Of a DNA stretch of 64,000 nt, positions 18,882-27,734 are shown one piece after another. How positions within the stretch are numbered: the stretch's first letter is position 1; every line of letters starts with the position of its first letter. Origin of the DNA: Paenibacillus bovis. Lineage in GTDB: Bacteria > Bacillota > Bacilli > Paenibacillales > Paenibacillaceae. Position numbers and translations under genes: made by a program. Where the stretch lies: NCBI RefSeq assembly GCF_001421015.2, contig NZ_CP013023.1, positions 4,457,501 through 4,521,500 on the forward strand, given 5' to 3'. The notes under the pieces were generated by a model, which saw nothing but the letters and a program-made list of their open reading frames with translations, was not told the origin of the DNA and did not search any database.

Positions 18882-20144
18882 TTATCCTTTTGAAGTAAGC
18901 AAAGGCTGTGTTACGCCTTCTACTCCAAGCAGTCCCAGCATAACAAGAAACACATATTGTGCTCCACGATAGGCTCCAGCAGGATCAAAGTATTCTTCCA
19001 GTGTATGCATTCCTCCATACTCTCCACCGCCACCCAGCGTAACAGCGGGAATACCAAGACTAATCGCTACATTGGAATCCGTGCTGCTCGCATCTTCCAG
19101 TTCGGGCTCCAGCCCCATGGAACGATTGGCAGCTGCTGCCGCCTGTACAATGGCAGCATCGGCAGACTGTTCTCCTGCAGGTCGGTCACCAACCAGTTCC
19201 AATTGAACTGTCAGTTCATTGTCACGGTTCCAGCGGGAATTTTCCGCTTCAGCAGCCTGGTGGATAATACTCAACGCCTGCTGTTCCAGTTCTGCCAACG
19301 CCTCTGCGGAATTGGAACGCATATCGAGCAGCAGTGAAGCGTTCTCTGCAATCGTATTGACGGATGTACCCCCTTCTACTACTCCTACACTAAAAGTAGT
19401 CTTGGGTTCGGTAGGTGTACGGATCTCCGAAATACCGGCAATAGCTCGTCCCAGAGCATGAACTGGATTAGGAATCCCAAAATCAGCAAAGCTGTGTCCG
19501 CCGGTTCCATGGAAAGTCACTCTGTATCTTTTGCTTCCGGCAGCCAGATAAGTAATCTTCTCCGGCTCTCCCGGTTCTACCGAGATAAATCCATCAATAT
19601 CGCTACGTCCTGCAAATAGGGCTTTGACTCCGCGCAGATCACCCAGGCCTTCTTCGCCAACCGTTGCTCCAATAATCAGGTTGCCTACCGTATGAATACC
19701 AGTATGTTGGAGTGCTCTGGCGATCGTCAGCACAGCAGCAAGACCACGTCCATCATCTGCAATACCCGGTGCATAAATGCGTCCGTCCCTGTGCTTGGCC
19801 TTAACATCGGTGCCGGCAGGGAAAACGGTATCCAGGTGCGCGCAGACAACAAGATTAGGACCACTGCCGCTGCCGGGACGAACACCGAATACATTGCCTG
19901 TTTGATCTACCGTGACATTCTGGATGCCATACTCCTCCAGCTTACGTCGGTAGGCTTCTCCTTTTACCGCTTCCGCAAATGTCGGTGCTTCGATCTCTGT
20001 AAGCTGAATCTGTTCCTCGATCGTCCGATCATGATCCTGCTTCAGAAACTCCAGTCCAGCCTGTACCTGTCCATCTGTCATCAGCTGTTCATATATCTGT
20101 TCCACCTGTCTGGATATAACAGGACGATTGGTTTGTCCGCTCAT
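18882..20144 (-). CDS. M20-family metallopeptidase (PepT/ArgE-like)
   Basis: 420 residues. Zinc-ligand motifs of the M20 family are in order: VVCAHLDTVFP (His, Asp), APGIADDGRG (bridging Asp), GATVGEEGLGDLRG (catalytic Glu and Glu ligand), ISVEPGE and the C-terminal GGMHTLEEYF (His). The lid/dimerisation domain is present (TGGHSFADFG to ENASLLLDMRSN). It probably cleaves small peptides or acylated amino acids in the cytoplasm. AAGGAG lies 9 bases before ATG 20144. The neighbouring S9 peptidase is on the same strand upstream, so peptide catabolism is a shared theme. Confidence 0.88.
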   Translation of the reverse strand: MSGQTNRPVISRQVEQIYEQLMTDGQVQAGLEFLKQDHDRTIEEQIQLTEIEAPTFAEAVKGEAYRRKLEEYGIQNVTVDQTGNVFGVRPGSGSGPNLVVCAHLDTVFPAGTDVKAKHRDGRIYAPGIADDGRGLAAVLTIARALQHTGIHTVGNLIIGATVGEEGLGDLRGVKALFAGRSDIDGFISVEPGEPEKITYLAAGSKRYRVTFHGTGGHSFADFGIPNPVHALGRAIAGISEIRTPTEPKTTFSVGVVEGGTSVNTIAENASLLLDMRSNSAEALAELEQQALSIIHQAAEAENSRWNRDNELTVQLELVGDRPAGEQSADAAIVQAAAAANRSMGLEPELEDASSTDSNVAISLGIPAVTLGGGGEYGGMHTLEEYFDPAGAYRGAQYVFLVMLGLLGVEGVTQPLLTSKG

Positions 20145-20225
20145 CTATTCCATCTCCTTTTACTTTTAAAGTTATTTTATTCGCATAATTGTGTATTCTT
20201 GTGTCTTTATGTCTTTGTGTTTTTT

Positions 20226-20260
20226 GTCTGTTGCGTCTGTTGCGTCTGTTGCGTCTGTTG
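20226..20260 (+). repeat. Tandem 9-bp repeat (GTCTGTTGC, 3.9 copies)
   Basis: GTCTGTTGC is repeated at 20226, 20235 and 20244, with a partial fourth copy to 20260. Related TGTCTT/TGTCTC words continue on both sides. It lies in the 168-bp gap between the S9 and M20 genes, in the leader or spacer of the M20 gene. Confidence 0.9.
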
Positions 20261-20312
20261 TCTCTCTTATGTCTCTTATCTGCAGTCTCATCTACAAAAA
20301 GTACCGGTGTAT

Positions 20313-22130
20313 TTAGCGCAAATGATTATTAAAAAACTCAACTGTTTTCCGGTGCATAGTAATATGATTCTCCAATCGTTCTGTCTGATGCCCCTCATCT
20401 TCGAAAACAATCAGCTCTACCTGCTGCTGGCGCTTCTTCATATCATCTACCAGCTGCTCGGCTTCACTGACCGGTACGCGGGTGTCATTACGTCCATGAA
20501 ATACGAGCAGCGGTGCTGTAATATTGGCCGTATGATGCAGCGGAGCAATCTCATCAAAAAAGTCGCTGTGTTCCGCCAGCGAACCATATTCATATTCGCG
20601 TAGCCGGCGCCGCCAGGCACCTGTATTTTGCAGTAGTGTTTTAAGATTGGAAATGCCGACAATATCCACGCCGGCTGCCCAGAGCTTGGGATAATGGGTG
20701 ATTGCAGCCAGTACCATAAATCCGCCATAGCTGCGTCCCATAATGCCAATCTTCCGGGGATGAACACCATGATCACGAATAAGTGCTTTTACAAGCCAGG
20801 CCAGATCTTGCACCGAATCCATCCGTTTGCGGGCATCATCCAGCTGAATATAAGTTCTTCCATAGCCGCTGCTACCGCGTACATTGGGAGCGGCTACTAC
20901 GAATCCCTGGTGTACCAGATACTGCATAACCGGATGATATTCGGCTTTGGTCTGTCCCTCCGGTCCGCCATGTACATAGATAACTGCCGACTTCTCTCCA
21001 TCCGGTACAGATTGCTGATCGTACAGAAAATAAGGCACTGACAGCTCATCAAATGAATCATACCGGTGCAGCTGTGGCTGCTTCCAGTACGAACCTACCG
21101 TATCGGAATGGCCTATTCGGGTGAGCCGTACCAGTTCTTTATTTAAGCGGTTATACTGCCAGATATCGCCAGGCATTACCGGAGAACGCAGTGCAAAAAT
21201 CAACTCGTAGTCATTCAGCCAGGAAAGCGAATCGACTACGCCTTCAGGCAGTACTTCGATCATTTCGCGTTCGCCTGTATCCGGACGCAGTAGCCCCAAT
21301 TTGGATATTCCATCCTGATTAACGGTAAAAGCCAGCGTCGTCTGATCGGCTGTCAAAGCAATCTCTTCTATATCCCAACCGGGTATAGCCAGCAGCTTGT
21401 GCAGATGCTGCGGCTGATCCCAGTCAAATTTGGCAATATACAATGCCTCTTCACCTGCATCTGTCAGCACATACCCACTTCGTCCCTGATCTGCCGTAAG
21501 TATAGATTCATAGCGTGCCAGACTCGAATCCGATCCCAGACGAATCTGTTGATCCGAATGGATATCCAGCAAATAGATACCATTGTCCAGATTCGTCTCC
21601 TGAATACGAATCAATAAATGATCCTGATCCACCCAGCTGAGCGGTACGCAGTTACCATCATACTGAAAAAGAGTGCGAGTCTCCCTACTATCTACATCGA
21701 TAATATCAATATCAAAAAAAGCCGGGTTCCGTCGATTGCTTGAATAAGACAACAGTCTGCCATCGGGCGACCAGCCGCCAATATGATGAAAATGTTCCAG
21801 AGACTGTACAAGCGGTACCAGTGAACCGGTTCTTACTTCCAAAGAGGTGGATGGATTCACCAGATGCATAATATACAACTGCTGCTTCTCATTACCGTGA
21901 TGATCCATCCCTATGACAGCGCGATTTCCCTGAGGCGCATATTTCACATTCAAAATCCGGTCTTCTGTCTCCATTACGAGCCGGGGGTCGCCAGACTCAT
22001 CCAGTGTCCACAATTGCGGAATACCGGTCAATTTGGAAAAGCAGGTCCACCGGTTGTGTCCGGGTATCACAACCGGATGATACGCAGATTGAACCGTCAG
22101 ATAATCCATCAGCATGGTGTCAGTACTCAT
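20313..22130 (-). CDS. S9-family peptidase (prolyl oligopeptidase superfamily)
   Basis: 605 residues. The first 350 residues are a beta-propeller of WD40-like segments (for example GGWSPDGRLLSYSSNRR). The C-terminal alpha/beta hydrolase has the oxyanion motif YVHGGPEGQ and a catalytic triad Ser467 (GRSYGG), Asp549 (GRNDTRVP) and His581 (DEGH). The layout is closest to acylaminoacyl-peptidase-like S9C enzymes. No signal peptide, so it is cytoplasmic and acts on short peptides. The start is ATG 22130, with AGGAGG 9 bases upstream; the frame from 22166 is rejected. Confidence 0.9.
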   Translation of the reverse strand: MSTDTMLMDYLTVQSAYHPVVIPGHNRWTCFSKLTGIPQLWTLDESGDPRLVMETEDRILNVKYAPQGNRAVIGMDHHGNEKQQLYIMHLVNPSTSLEVRTGSLVPLVQSLEHFHHIGGWSPDGRLLSYSSNRRNPAFFDIDIIDVDSRETRTLFQYDGNCVPLSWVDQDHLLIRIQETNLDNGIYLLDIHSDQQIRLGSDSSLARYESILTADQGRSGYVLTDAGEEALYIAKFDWDQPQHLHKLLAIPGWDIEEIALTADQTTLAFTVNQDGISKLGLLRPDTGEREMIEVLPEGVVDSLSWLNDYELIFALRSPVMPGDIWQYNRLNKELVRLTRIGHSDTVGSYWKQPQLHRYDSFDELSVPYFLYDQQSVPDGEKSAVIYVHGGPEGQTKAEYHPVMQYLVHQGFVVAAPNVRGSSGYGRTYIQLDDARKRMDSVQDLAWLVKALIRDHGVHPRKIGIMGRSYGGFMVLAAITHYPKLWAAGVDIVGISNLKTLLQNTGAWRRRLREYEYGSLAEHSDFFDEIAPLHHTANITAPLLVFHGRNDTRVPVSEAEQLVDDMKKRQQQVELIVFEDEGHQTERLENHITMHRKTVEFFNNHLR

Positions 22131-22164
22131 TTTGGGTAACCTCCTGAATATGTACATTAGCATC

Positions 22165-22193
22165 ATCTTACCCCTGACAACTAGCGGTTACAA
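22165..22193 (-). promoter_or_regulatory. Candidate promoter of the S9 peptidase gene
   Basis: Minus strand: TTGTAA (22188-22193), 17-base spacer, TAAGAT (22165-22170), about 35 bp before the start codon. Confidence 0.5.
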
Positions 22194-22359
22194 CTATACG
22201 TGTCTATTGGCAGCTTTTGTACACATACTTCTTACCGGTACAGGCCATGTCTGGGTAGATGGATTCCGCTTCGAAGAAGTTGATCATAGCATTCCGGTTA
22301 CCAATTTGGAGCCGGAGAGAGAGCTGCCGAATGAGCCGCTGAATCTGGCTTTTGAAGAG

Positions 22360-23208
22360 CTATAATCGGGATTCTGCCGCTTTGATAATCGTCGTAATCT
22401 GTTGTTCATAGCCGTATATTTTCTGCTGGGACGCATGGATCGCTCCAAGCTTGTTATAGACAACAGTCAGATAGGCAGCTGCGCTAATCGCATCACCTTT
22501 TTTGACAGCTGCATGATAGCTTTTGCGGGCAGAAGAGCGGCTTTTTTTATACGTGGAAATCGTTTTATTTTCGGCAGTAATCTGCTTTTTAACCGTCTGT
22601 ACAGGAGCCAATGCTTCTTTGACGTTTTTTTTGCGTGCTGCTGTTTCTTTTCTCGCCTGGGTGAGAGCTGCTTTTTTTTGTTTGATTTCGGTGCGGGCAG
22701 CAGTAACTTCCGCTTTCATTTTGTTGCGTTTAAGGCTTATAACTTCAGCTTTTTTGGTGTTTTTCTGCTTGCGGGCTGTCGCAGCCTGTTTGCCCAGTTC
22801 CGCATAATCTGTAAATAAGGATGCATACTTCTGCTCCGTCTGTGTGACAGTTGTTTTGAGAGAGGCTAATTTGGCTTTGTCCATATCCTTGATTTTGGTA
22901 TTAACGGTTTGAAGACGGTTGTTATTTTGTTTACGCAGCGTCTGGGTCTGCTGATTCTCCAGCTGAATAATAGACTCCAGTGAAGCCACTCCATCATATA
23001 CCGCTTCGATGCCGTTCACAGCCGCAGTCCAGTTATCTGCATAGGCATGATTGGCAGGCAGGAGCGACGTCAGAGGAGTCAGCAAAGCCAGAATTAATCC
23101 TGAAGATAACAGCCTGGTACTCCAATTGCGAAACGACTTTTTCAAGCTGGACATAACTTTCGGGCTTTGGGGATTGACTATTTTCTTACTTGAGTTGGTA
23201 CTGTTCAT
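22360..23208 (-). CDS. Secreted Lys/Ala-rich coiled-coil protein, function unknown
   Basis: 282 residues. A signal peptide with a long basic N-region (Lys/Arg around residues 17-32) and hydrophobic core, cut after HAYA near residue 58. The mature protein is almost entirely helical, with heptad-like Lys/Ala/Glu/Gln patterns (about 85-265), so a long extracellular or wall-associated coiled coil is likely. No enzyme motif seen. The start is ATG 23208 with AGGAGG 8 bases upstream; the 61-residue upstream extension covers the leader hairpin and is rejected. Expression is probably set by the leader at 23248-23305. Confidence 0.75.
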   Translation of the reverse strand: MNSTNSSKKIVNPQSPKVMSSLKKSFRNWSTRLLSSGLILALLTPLTSLLPANHAYADNWTAAVNGIEAVYDGVASLESIIQLENQQTQTLRKQNNNRLQTVNTKIKDMDKAKLASLKTTVTQTEQKYASLFTDYAELGKQAATARKQKNTKKAEVISLKRNKMKAEVTAARTEIKQKKAALTQARKETAARKKNVKEALAPVQTVKKQITAENKTISTYKKSRSSARKSYHAAVKKGDAISAAAYLTVVYNKLGAIHASQQKIYGYEQQITTIIKAAESRL

Positions 23209-23247
23209 TATGTATTCCTCCTGTGATATGTCGGGCAGGCAGACAAC

Positions 23248-23305
23248 AAAAAAAGCACCTCCAGAAACGGCATACAGCCTGTTTCTGCGAGGTGCTTCAC
23301 CCGCA
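23248..23305 (-). promoter_or_regulatory. Attenuator-like leader with mutually exclusive hairpins
   Basis: Minus strand: a terminator of 16-17 bp (AAGCACCTC and CAGAAAC with GTTTCTG and AGGTGCTT) followed by seven T residues (23248-23297). An alternative hairpin, TGCGGGTG with CACCTCGCA around AAG (23286-23305), uses the left arm of the terminator. Both lie between the promoter at 23327-23355 and the start of the secreted coiled-coil gene. It fits no riboswitch class I recognise. Confidence 0.65.
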
Positions 23306-23326
23306 CAACATATTGAATTTGTTTTT

Positions 23327-23355
23327 AATATAGCTGATGTGATACGGTCTGTCAA
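23327..23355 (-). promoter_or_regulatory. Strong SigA promoter of the secreted coiled-coil gene
   Basis: Minus strand: perfect TTGACA (23350-23355), 17-base spacer, TATATT (23327-23332). RNA would start about 20 bases before the leader hairpins. Confidence 0.75.
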
Positions 23356-23443
23356 TCCATTTATACGAACTGACGTTTCTATTTTTACCAAATGCTCTGT
23401 ATGCCGCCTACTTCTTGCAGTACCTTAACCCGCTTATTATTTG

Positions 23444-24133
23444 TCATAATCGTTGTACAGGGTTGGTATGTCGACAGATCCACTGATATACTTCCTCGAA
23501 CCATGCAGACGGGTCTTTGCAGTGACAGACCAGATGCCCACTATCTGCAATAACCAGCAAGCATTTGTTATCTTCTTCGATCTGTAATTGATTATACAAA
23601 TATGTACCACTGTGCGGTTTGACCAGATGATCCTGTCCAGCCTGAACAATAAATGAAGGTGTGTCCACTTGATGGTATATCTCATGGGAGGCACGGACTA
23701 TTTTATAAAATTCGCGCGTTGCCTGTGGAGGGACCTGCCACATATTATGCCAATATGCACGAATCATCTGCGGCTGTATAAGCGTCCGCATAATCTGCCG
23801 CGGATTCAGTGGAAAAACCGGTGCCGACAACAGCGTAAGTGTCAGAATCTGTTCAGGATAACGCACACTGAGATGGGCTGCAATAAGTGCTCCTGTTGAA
23901 AAGCCGATCAGATGGACAGATTCATGCTGTTCCAGCAGCTTCTGAAGCTCGCTGTCTGCTCCGGCTATCCAGTCCTGATAGCTCACATTCAGCATATCTT
24001 TTCGTGTGCCGCCATGTCCTGCGAGTACAAATGTTTTGGTTATGCAGTCTTTTTCTGCCAGATACGCGCGTAATGGTTCGATCTCGTATGGTCCTCCGGT
24101 AAATCCGTGGATCAGCAGGCATATGTGACTCAT
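23444..24133 (-). CDS. Alpha/beta hydrolase, carboxylesterase Est30-like
   Basis: 229 residues. Oxyanion motif LLIHGFTGGP near residue 6, nucleophile Ser in GFSTG near 76, acid AGQDHLV near 180 and His in DSGHLV near 203. The HGFTGGP opening and size match the Geobacillus Est30 carboxylesterase group, which hydrolyses short-chain esters. Cytoplasmic. The start is ATG 24133 with AAGGAG 6 bases upstream; a 17-residue longer frame lacks a ribosome site. It is divergent from the exonuclease III gene. Confidence 0.85.
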   Translation of the reverse strand: MSHICLLIHGFTGGPYEIEPLRAYLAEKDCITKTFVLAGHGGTRKDMLNVSYQDWIAGADSELQKLLEQHESVHLIGFSTGALIAAHLSVRYPEQILTLTLLSAPVFPLNPRQIMRTLIQPQMIRAYWHNMWQVPPQATREFYKIVRASHEIYHQVDTPSFIVQAGQDHLVKPHSGTYLYNQLQIEEDNKCLLVIADSGHLVCHCKDPSAWFEEVYQWICRHTNPVQRL

Positions 24134-24297
24134 CTGGTTCTCCTTTTCCCAGCCATGGTACACTGGTAGTATGTTATTCAGCAAACAAGAGAGCTATTGG
24201 CTGTTCTTGTGCAGACTGTTCTTCATGGCTGATCTGCTCTATTTTGCATTGTTCAATATTGATTATTTTATTACGACCCCAAGGAGATTATACACCA

Positions 24298-25068
24298 ATG
24301 AAGCTTGTATCATGGAACGTCAATGGCCTGAGAGCCGCTGTCAAAAAAGGATTCAACGATTATTTCGACCGTGTGGATGCCGATATTTTCTGCATTCAGG
24401 AAACCAAACTGCAAGCCGGTCAGATCGAACTTGATCATAGCGGAGAGTATGAGCAGTACTGGAATTATGCACAGAAAAAGGGCTATTCCGGTACAGCCGT
24501 ATTTACCCGCATCAAACCGTTATCTGTCCATTATGGACTGGAGGAAAATTATGAAGAGGAAGGCCGCATGATTACGCTGGAGTACGAGGGCTTTTATCTG
24601 GTCAATGTCTATACCCCTAATGCAAAGCGCGACCTGCTGAGACTACCCTACCGACTAGAGTGGGAAGACCGATTCCGCCTCTATGTACTGGAGCTGGACA
24701 AGCACAAGCCCGTCATTATTTGCGGAGATCTGAATGTCGCCCATCAGGAGATCGATCTCAAAAATGCCCGTTCCAATATCGGCAATTCGGGATTCACCCA
24801 TGAAGAACGCGGCAAAATGACCCTGCTGCTGGAATCGGGATTTATCGATACTTTCCGGCACTTCTATCCCAATCGTGAAGATATGTACAGTTGGTGGTCT
24901 TATATGGCAAAAGTACGCGAACGCAATATTGGCTGGCGGATTGACTACTTCCTCGCGTCCTCCCGGCTGGCTCCGCTGCTGACCGATGCGCAGATTGACT
25001 GCCAGATTATGGGCAGTGATCATTGTCCGGTAATTCTGGAAATGAAGGATCCGGCACTACTTTCCTGA
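24298..25068 (+). CDS. exoA: Exodeoxyribonuclease III (AP endonuclease)
   Basis: 256 residues, standard for ExoA/Xth. Motifs: SWNVNGLRA, QETKL (metal-binding Glu), GTAVFTR, GDLNVAHQEID (catalytic Asp and Asn), and the C-terminal GSDHCPV (His). It removes 3' blocks and cleaves at abasic sites in base excision repair. AAGGAG is about 11 bases before ATG 24298. The PstS-like gene follows 16 bp later and may be co-transcribed, with no obvious functional link. Confidence 0.93.
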   Translation: MKLVSWNVNGLRAAVKKGFNDYFDRVDADIFCIQETKLQAGQIELDHSGEYEQYWNYAQKKGYSGTAVFTRIKPLSVHYGLEENYEEEGRMITLEYEGFYLVNVYTPNAKRDLLRLPYRLEWEDRFRLYVLELDKHKPVIICGDLNVAHQEIDLKNARSNIGNSGFTHEERGKMTLLLESGFIDTFRHFYPNREDMYSWWSYMAKVRERNIGWRIDYFLASSRLAPLLTDAQIDCQIMGSDHCPVILEMKDPALLS

Positions 25069-25084
25069 CAAAGGAGAACTATTC

Positions 25085-26326
25085 ATGGAACGCGTAATGA
25101 CGACGATTGGAGTCGCCCTATTGGGTTTGGCAGGTTGTTTTTTTGCAGGGATAATCGGAACTTTCGTGATCTTGTTTACGAGTGATCATCCTCTTTTCTA
25201 CACTGTTATTTTCTATATTGTGCTGCTCATTCTGGAGATTGCTTTTATTCTTTCTTCTTTTGAGAACATATTGCATCATCCCCTGTTCAACAAGCTGCTG
25301 ATTGGCTGTCTGGCCGGATGTATCGTAGCTGCTGCCGGTTACAAAGCGTATACTTTGTATGACCAGAATATGGTCGCTATCAGTGTGCAGGATATCGATC
25401 TGCAAAAATACGAGCCTTTTCGGACCGAACAGCCGAGCATGATCGCTTCATTGGGACGCTCCCCTTCCTATCATCTGGACAAAGGCGATGCAGTGCCTCG
25501 ACTGGATGGAGCAACAGCTCTGTATCCGGTCTACTCTGCCTTTGTTCAGACCGTATATCCCAAAGAAGCAGCCTCCTACGATCCGCATGATCAGAAAAGC
25601 GTCGTACGCGGCAGCGGTACAGGGTCAGCCTACGAGCGGCTGATCGCCGGTAATACAGATATAATTTTCGCTGCCGCCCCTTCCAGCGGACAGGAGCAGC
25701 TGGCCGAGCGCAATAATCTTGAACTTCATTTGACACCTATCGGTTATGAAGCATTTGTGTTTTTCGTTAATAAAGATAATCCTGTAAGCAACCTGACCTC
25801 TGACCAGATCAAAGAAATCTATACTGGACATATCACCAATTGGAAACAGGTCGGTGGTAAAAATGAATCTATTCAAGCTTTTCAGCGGCCGGAGGACAGT
25901 GGAAGCCAGGCTATGCTGCGTAAATGGATGGGCAGCGAACAGCCGATGACGCCGCCTGTTGACAGTGTGGCTTCGGGAATGGGCGGCATTATGGATAAAG
26001 TCGCAGATTACCACAACTATACCAATGCGATCGGCTACTCTTTTCACTTTTTTGCCACTACCATGAATCCCAACACAGAGATCAAACTGCTGTCCGTGGA
26101 CGGAGTATATCCGGACTCCAAAAGTATAGCAAGCGGTACATATACGCTGATTACGCCTTTCTATGCGGTTACTAAGCATAAACTGTCCAAAGACTCCAAG
26201 GATTCAGCCAGTACAACAGCGGTATCCAGCAATCCCCATATTCAACCTTTCCTGACCTGGATAGTTTCGCCGGAAGGTCAGGAATTAATAAAAAAGACCG
26301 GTTATTTCCCACTACAGGCTCAATAA
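25085..26326 (+). CDS. Membrane-anchored PstS-like phosphate-binding-domain protein
   Basis: 413 residues. Three hydrophobic segments at the N-terminus (about 6-30, 36-58 and 69-88) replace the usual lipoprotein signal. From about residue 135 a PBP-like domain follows, with DGATALYPVYSAF, RGSGTGSAYERLIAGNTDI and EDSGSQAMLRKWM, which match the phosphate-contacting loops of PstS proteins, and a C-terminal FLTWIVSPEGQELI. It may bind phosphate or another anion at the outer membrane face and act as sensor rather than ABC component, since no pst permease is near. AAGGAG is 8 bases before ATG 25085. Confidence 0.75.
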   Translation: MERVMTTIGVALLGLAGCFFAGIIGTFVILFTSDHPLFYTVIFYIVLLILEIAFILSSFENILHHPLFNKLLIGCLAGCIVAAAGYKAYTLYDQNMVAISVQDIDLQKYEPFRTEQPSMIASLGRSPSYHLDKGDAVPRLDGATALYPVYSAFVQTVYPKEAASYDPHDQKSVVRGSGTGSAYERLIAGNTDIIFAAAPSSGQEQLAERNNLELHLTPIGYEAFVFFVNKDNPVSNLTSDQIKEIYTGHITNWKQVGGKNESIQAFQRPEDSGSQAMLRKWMGSEQPMTPPVDSVASGMGGIMDKVADYHNYTNAIGYSFHFFATTMNPNTEIKLLSVDGVYPDSKSIASGTYTLITPFYAVTKHKLSKDSKDSASTTAVSSNPHIQPFLTWIVSPEGQELIKKTGYFPLQAQ

Positions 26327-26354
26327 AAGCCATAATTTCGTAGTATTCTTTATA

Positions 26355-26393
26355 TGATAATTATTCTCATTTACTCCGGGAATGATGTATACT
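26355..26393 (+). promoter_or_regulatory. Fur box and promoter of the siderophore-binding lipoprotein gene
   Basis: TGATAATTATTCTCA (26355-26369) matches the 7-1-7 Fur box TGATAATnATTATCA except for one base. It covers the weak -35 (TTCTCA) of a promoter whose -10 is TATACT (26388-26393, 18-base spacer). Iron-dependent repression is expected. Confidence 0.75.
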
Positions 26394-26461
26394 GTACCTA
26401 TGCTTGAATTGGATATGAACGGGCCAACATGAGCAAACATCAGACCTGGAGGGAATTACAT

Positions 26462-27448
26462 ATGTATCGTTTTAACAAATCATTCGGAGCAGCTGCCTTG
26501 CTCCTGTCTGCAGCGCTTGTTACAAGTGCCTGCTCTTCGGCAGTACCTGCGAACACTCCATCTTCAGCGGGCAGTGAAACTGCTGCTCCTGCAGACACGG
26601 CTGCAACAGAGCGTACACTCAAGGACAGTATGGGACATGAAGTGAAGATTCCTGCCAACCCCCAGCGTATTATCGCTTCTTATCTTGAAGATCCACTCGT
26701 TGCACTCGGAGTCACTCCTGTTGCACAGTGGTCGATCGGCAAAGGCAATGTACAGGATTACCTGCAGGATAAGCTCAAGGGAGTCCCTACTATCTCCTCT
26801 GAATTACCGTATGAAGCCGTTATTAACTTTACTCCCGATCTGCTGCTGATGGACAGCGCAGAAATGGTTGCAGGCGAAAAATACAATCAATACGCCCAGA
26901 TTGCTCCTACCTATGTTGTCGGCAATGCACAGAACAACGACTGGCGCGAGGAATTAAAAAGTGTCGGTAACGTGCTCGGCAAAAGCGACCAGGCCGAACA
27001 AGTACTTGCTGATTACGAAACCAAAGCCAAAAATGCCAAGCAGCAACTGCAGCAGACGATCGGAAATAAATCCGCTGCAGCAATCTGGATCAGCGGCAAA
27101 AATGTCTTTATTGTCAATCAGAATCTGTCCAGCGGCGATGTCATGTATAAAGATTTGGGCATGAGCGTACCGGAAGTGGTCAAAAAAGCTTCTGCCAGCA
27201 GCCAAGCCAACTGGAGTGCCTTGTCTCTGGAAGGTCTGTCCGAGCTGGATGCCGATTATCTGTTTGTTATTATCAAGGATGGCGAATCTCAGGAAAATAA
27301 TATCAGTCCAGCCGTATGGAACAGTATCCCGGCTGTTAAATCCGGTCATGCCTATACGATGAGTCTGAATTCCAGCTGGTTGTATACCGGCCCGATCGCC
27401 AATTCCATGATTATTGATGATATTATGAAAAACGTGACAGCCAGCTAA
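26462..27448 (+). CDS. Iron(III)-siderophore ABC transporter substrate-binding lipoprotein
   Basis: 328 residues. Lipoprotein signal with lipobox LVTSAC (Cys at about 24) and an Ala/Ser/Pro linker. The TroA/FhuD-like fold is shown by RTLKDSMGHEVKIPANPQRI, VALGVTPVAQW, INFTPDLLLMD and a long central helix, ending in a second lobe (WSALSLEGLSELDADYLFV). It would deliver ferric siderophores to a permease, but no permease or ATPase gene is adjacent, so it must share one encoded elsewhere. GGAGG is 8 bases before ATG 26462. A Fur box precedes it and a long hairpin terminator follows. Confidence 0.88.
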   Translation: MYRFNKSFGAAALLLSAALVTSACSSAVPANTPSSAGSETAAPADTAATERTLKDSMGHEVKIPANPQRIIASYLEDPLVALGVTPVAQWSIGKGNVQDYLQDKLKGVPTISSELPYEAVINFTPDLLLMDSAEMVAGEKYNQYAQIAPTYVVGNAQNNDWREELKSVGNVLGKSDQAEQVLADYETKAKNAKQQLQQTIGNKSAAAIWISGKNVFIVNQNLSSGDVMYKDLGMSVPEVVKKASASSQANWSALSLEGLSELDADYLFVIIKDGESQENNISPAVWNSIPAVKSGHAYTMSLNSSWLYTGPIANSMIIDDIMKNVTAS

Positions 27449-27468
27449 TCTACAGCATTTATTCATTC

Positions 27469-27562
27469 AGCCGCCTCGACCGGCATTTCCGATAAATCAC
27501 AGTACAGCATAGACTGTGTTCTTTATCGGATCATGCTACGGTCGAGGTGGCTTTTATTTATT
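27469..27562 (+). terminator. Long composite hairpin terminator
   Basis: Outer stem AGCCGCCTCGACCG with CGGTCGAGGTGGCT, inner stems CCGATAAA/TTTATCGG and CACAGT/ACTGTG, then T-rich sequence. The whole 80-base structure is nearly continuous. It ends the lipoprotein transcript. Confidence 0.8.
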
Positions 27563-27734
27563 TCCGTCGTCATTCCGGTCTATTCTGTCGTTCTACCTCC
27601 TGCCCAAATAATAGCTAACTAAAAAAGATATTTAGCTAGCATTGAATTTCATATCGAAAATGCCGATTATAAGTTAGTATAGATAAATACACTGGAGTGG
27701 TTTAAAGCAGTATCACACTGAGGAGGACTTACGC

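Noticed and set aside
20226..20260. Possible CRISPR array
   Set aside because: The nine-base units are contiguous with no spacers.
19692..20603. A 303-codon plus-strand frame rich in Cys and Val
   Set aside because: It is antisense to two peptidase genes and reads through the GTCTGTTGC repeat, which produces the Cys/Val run.
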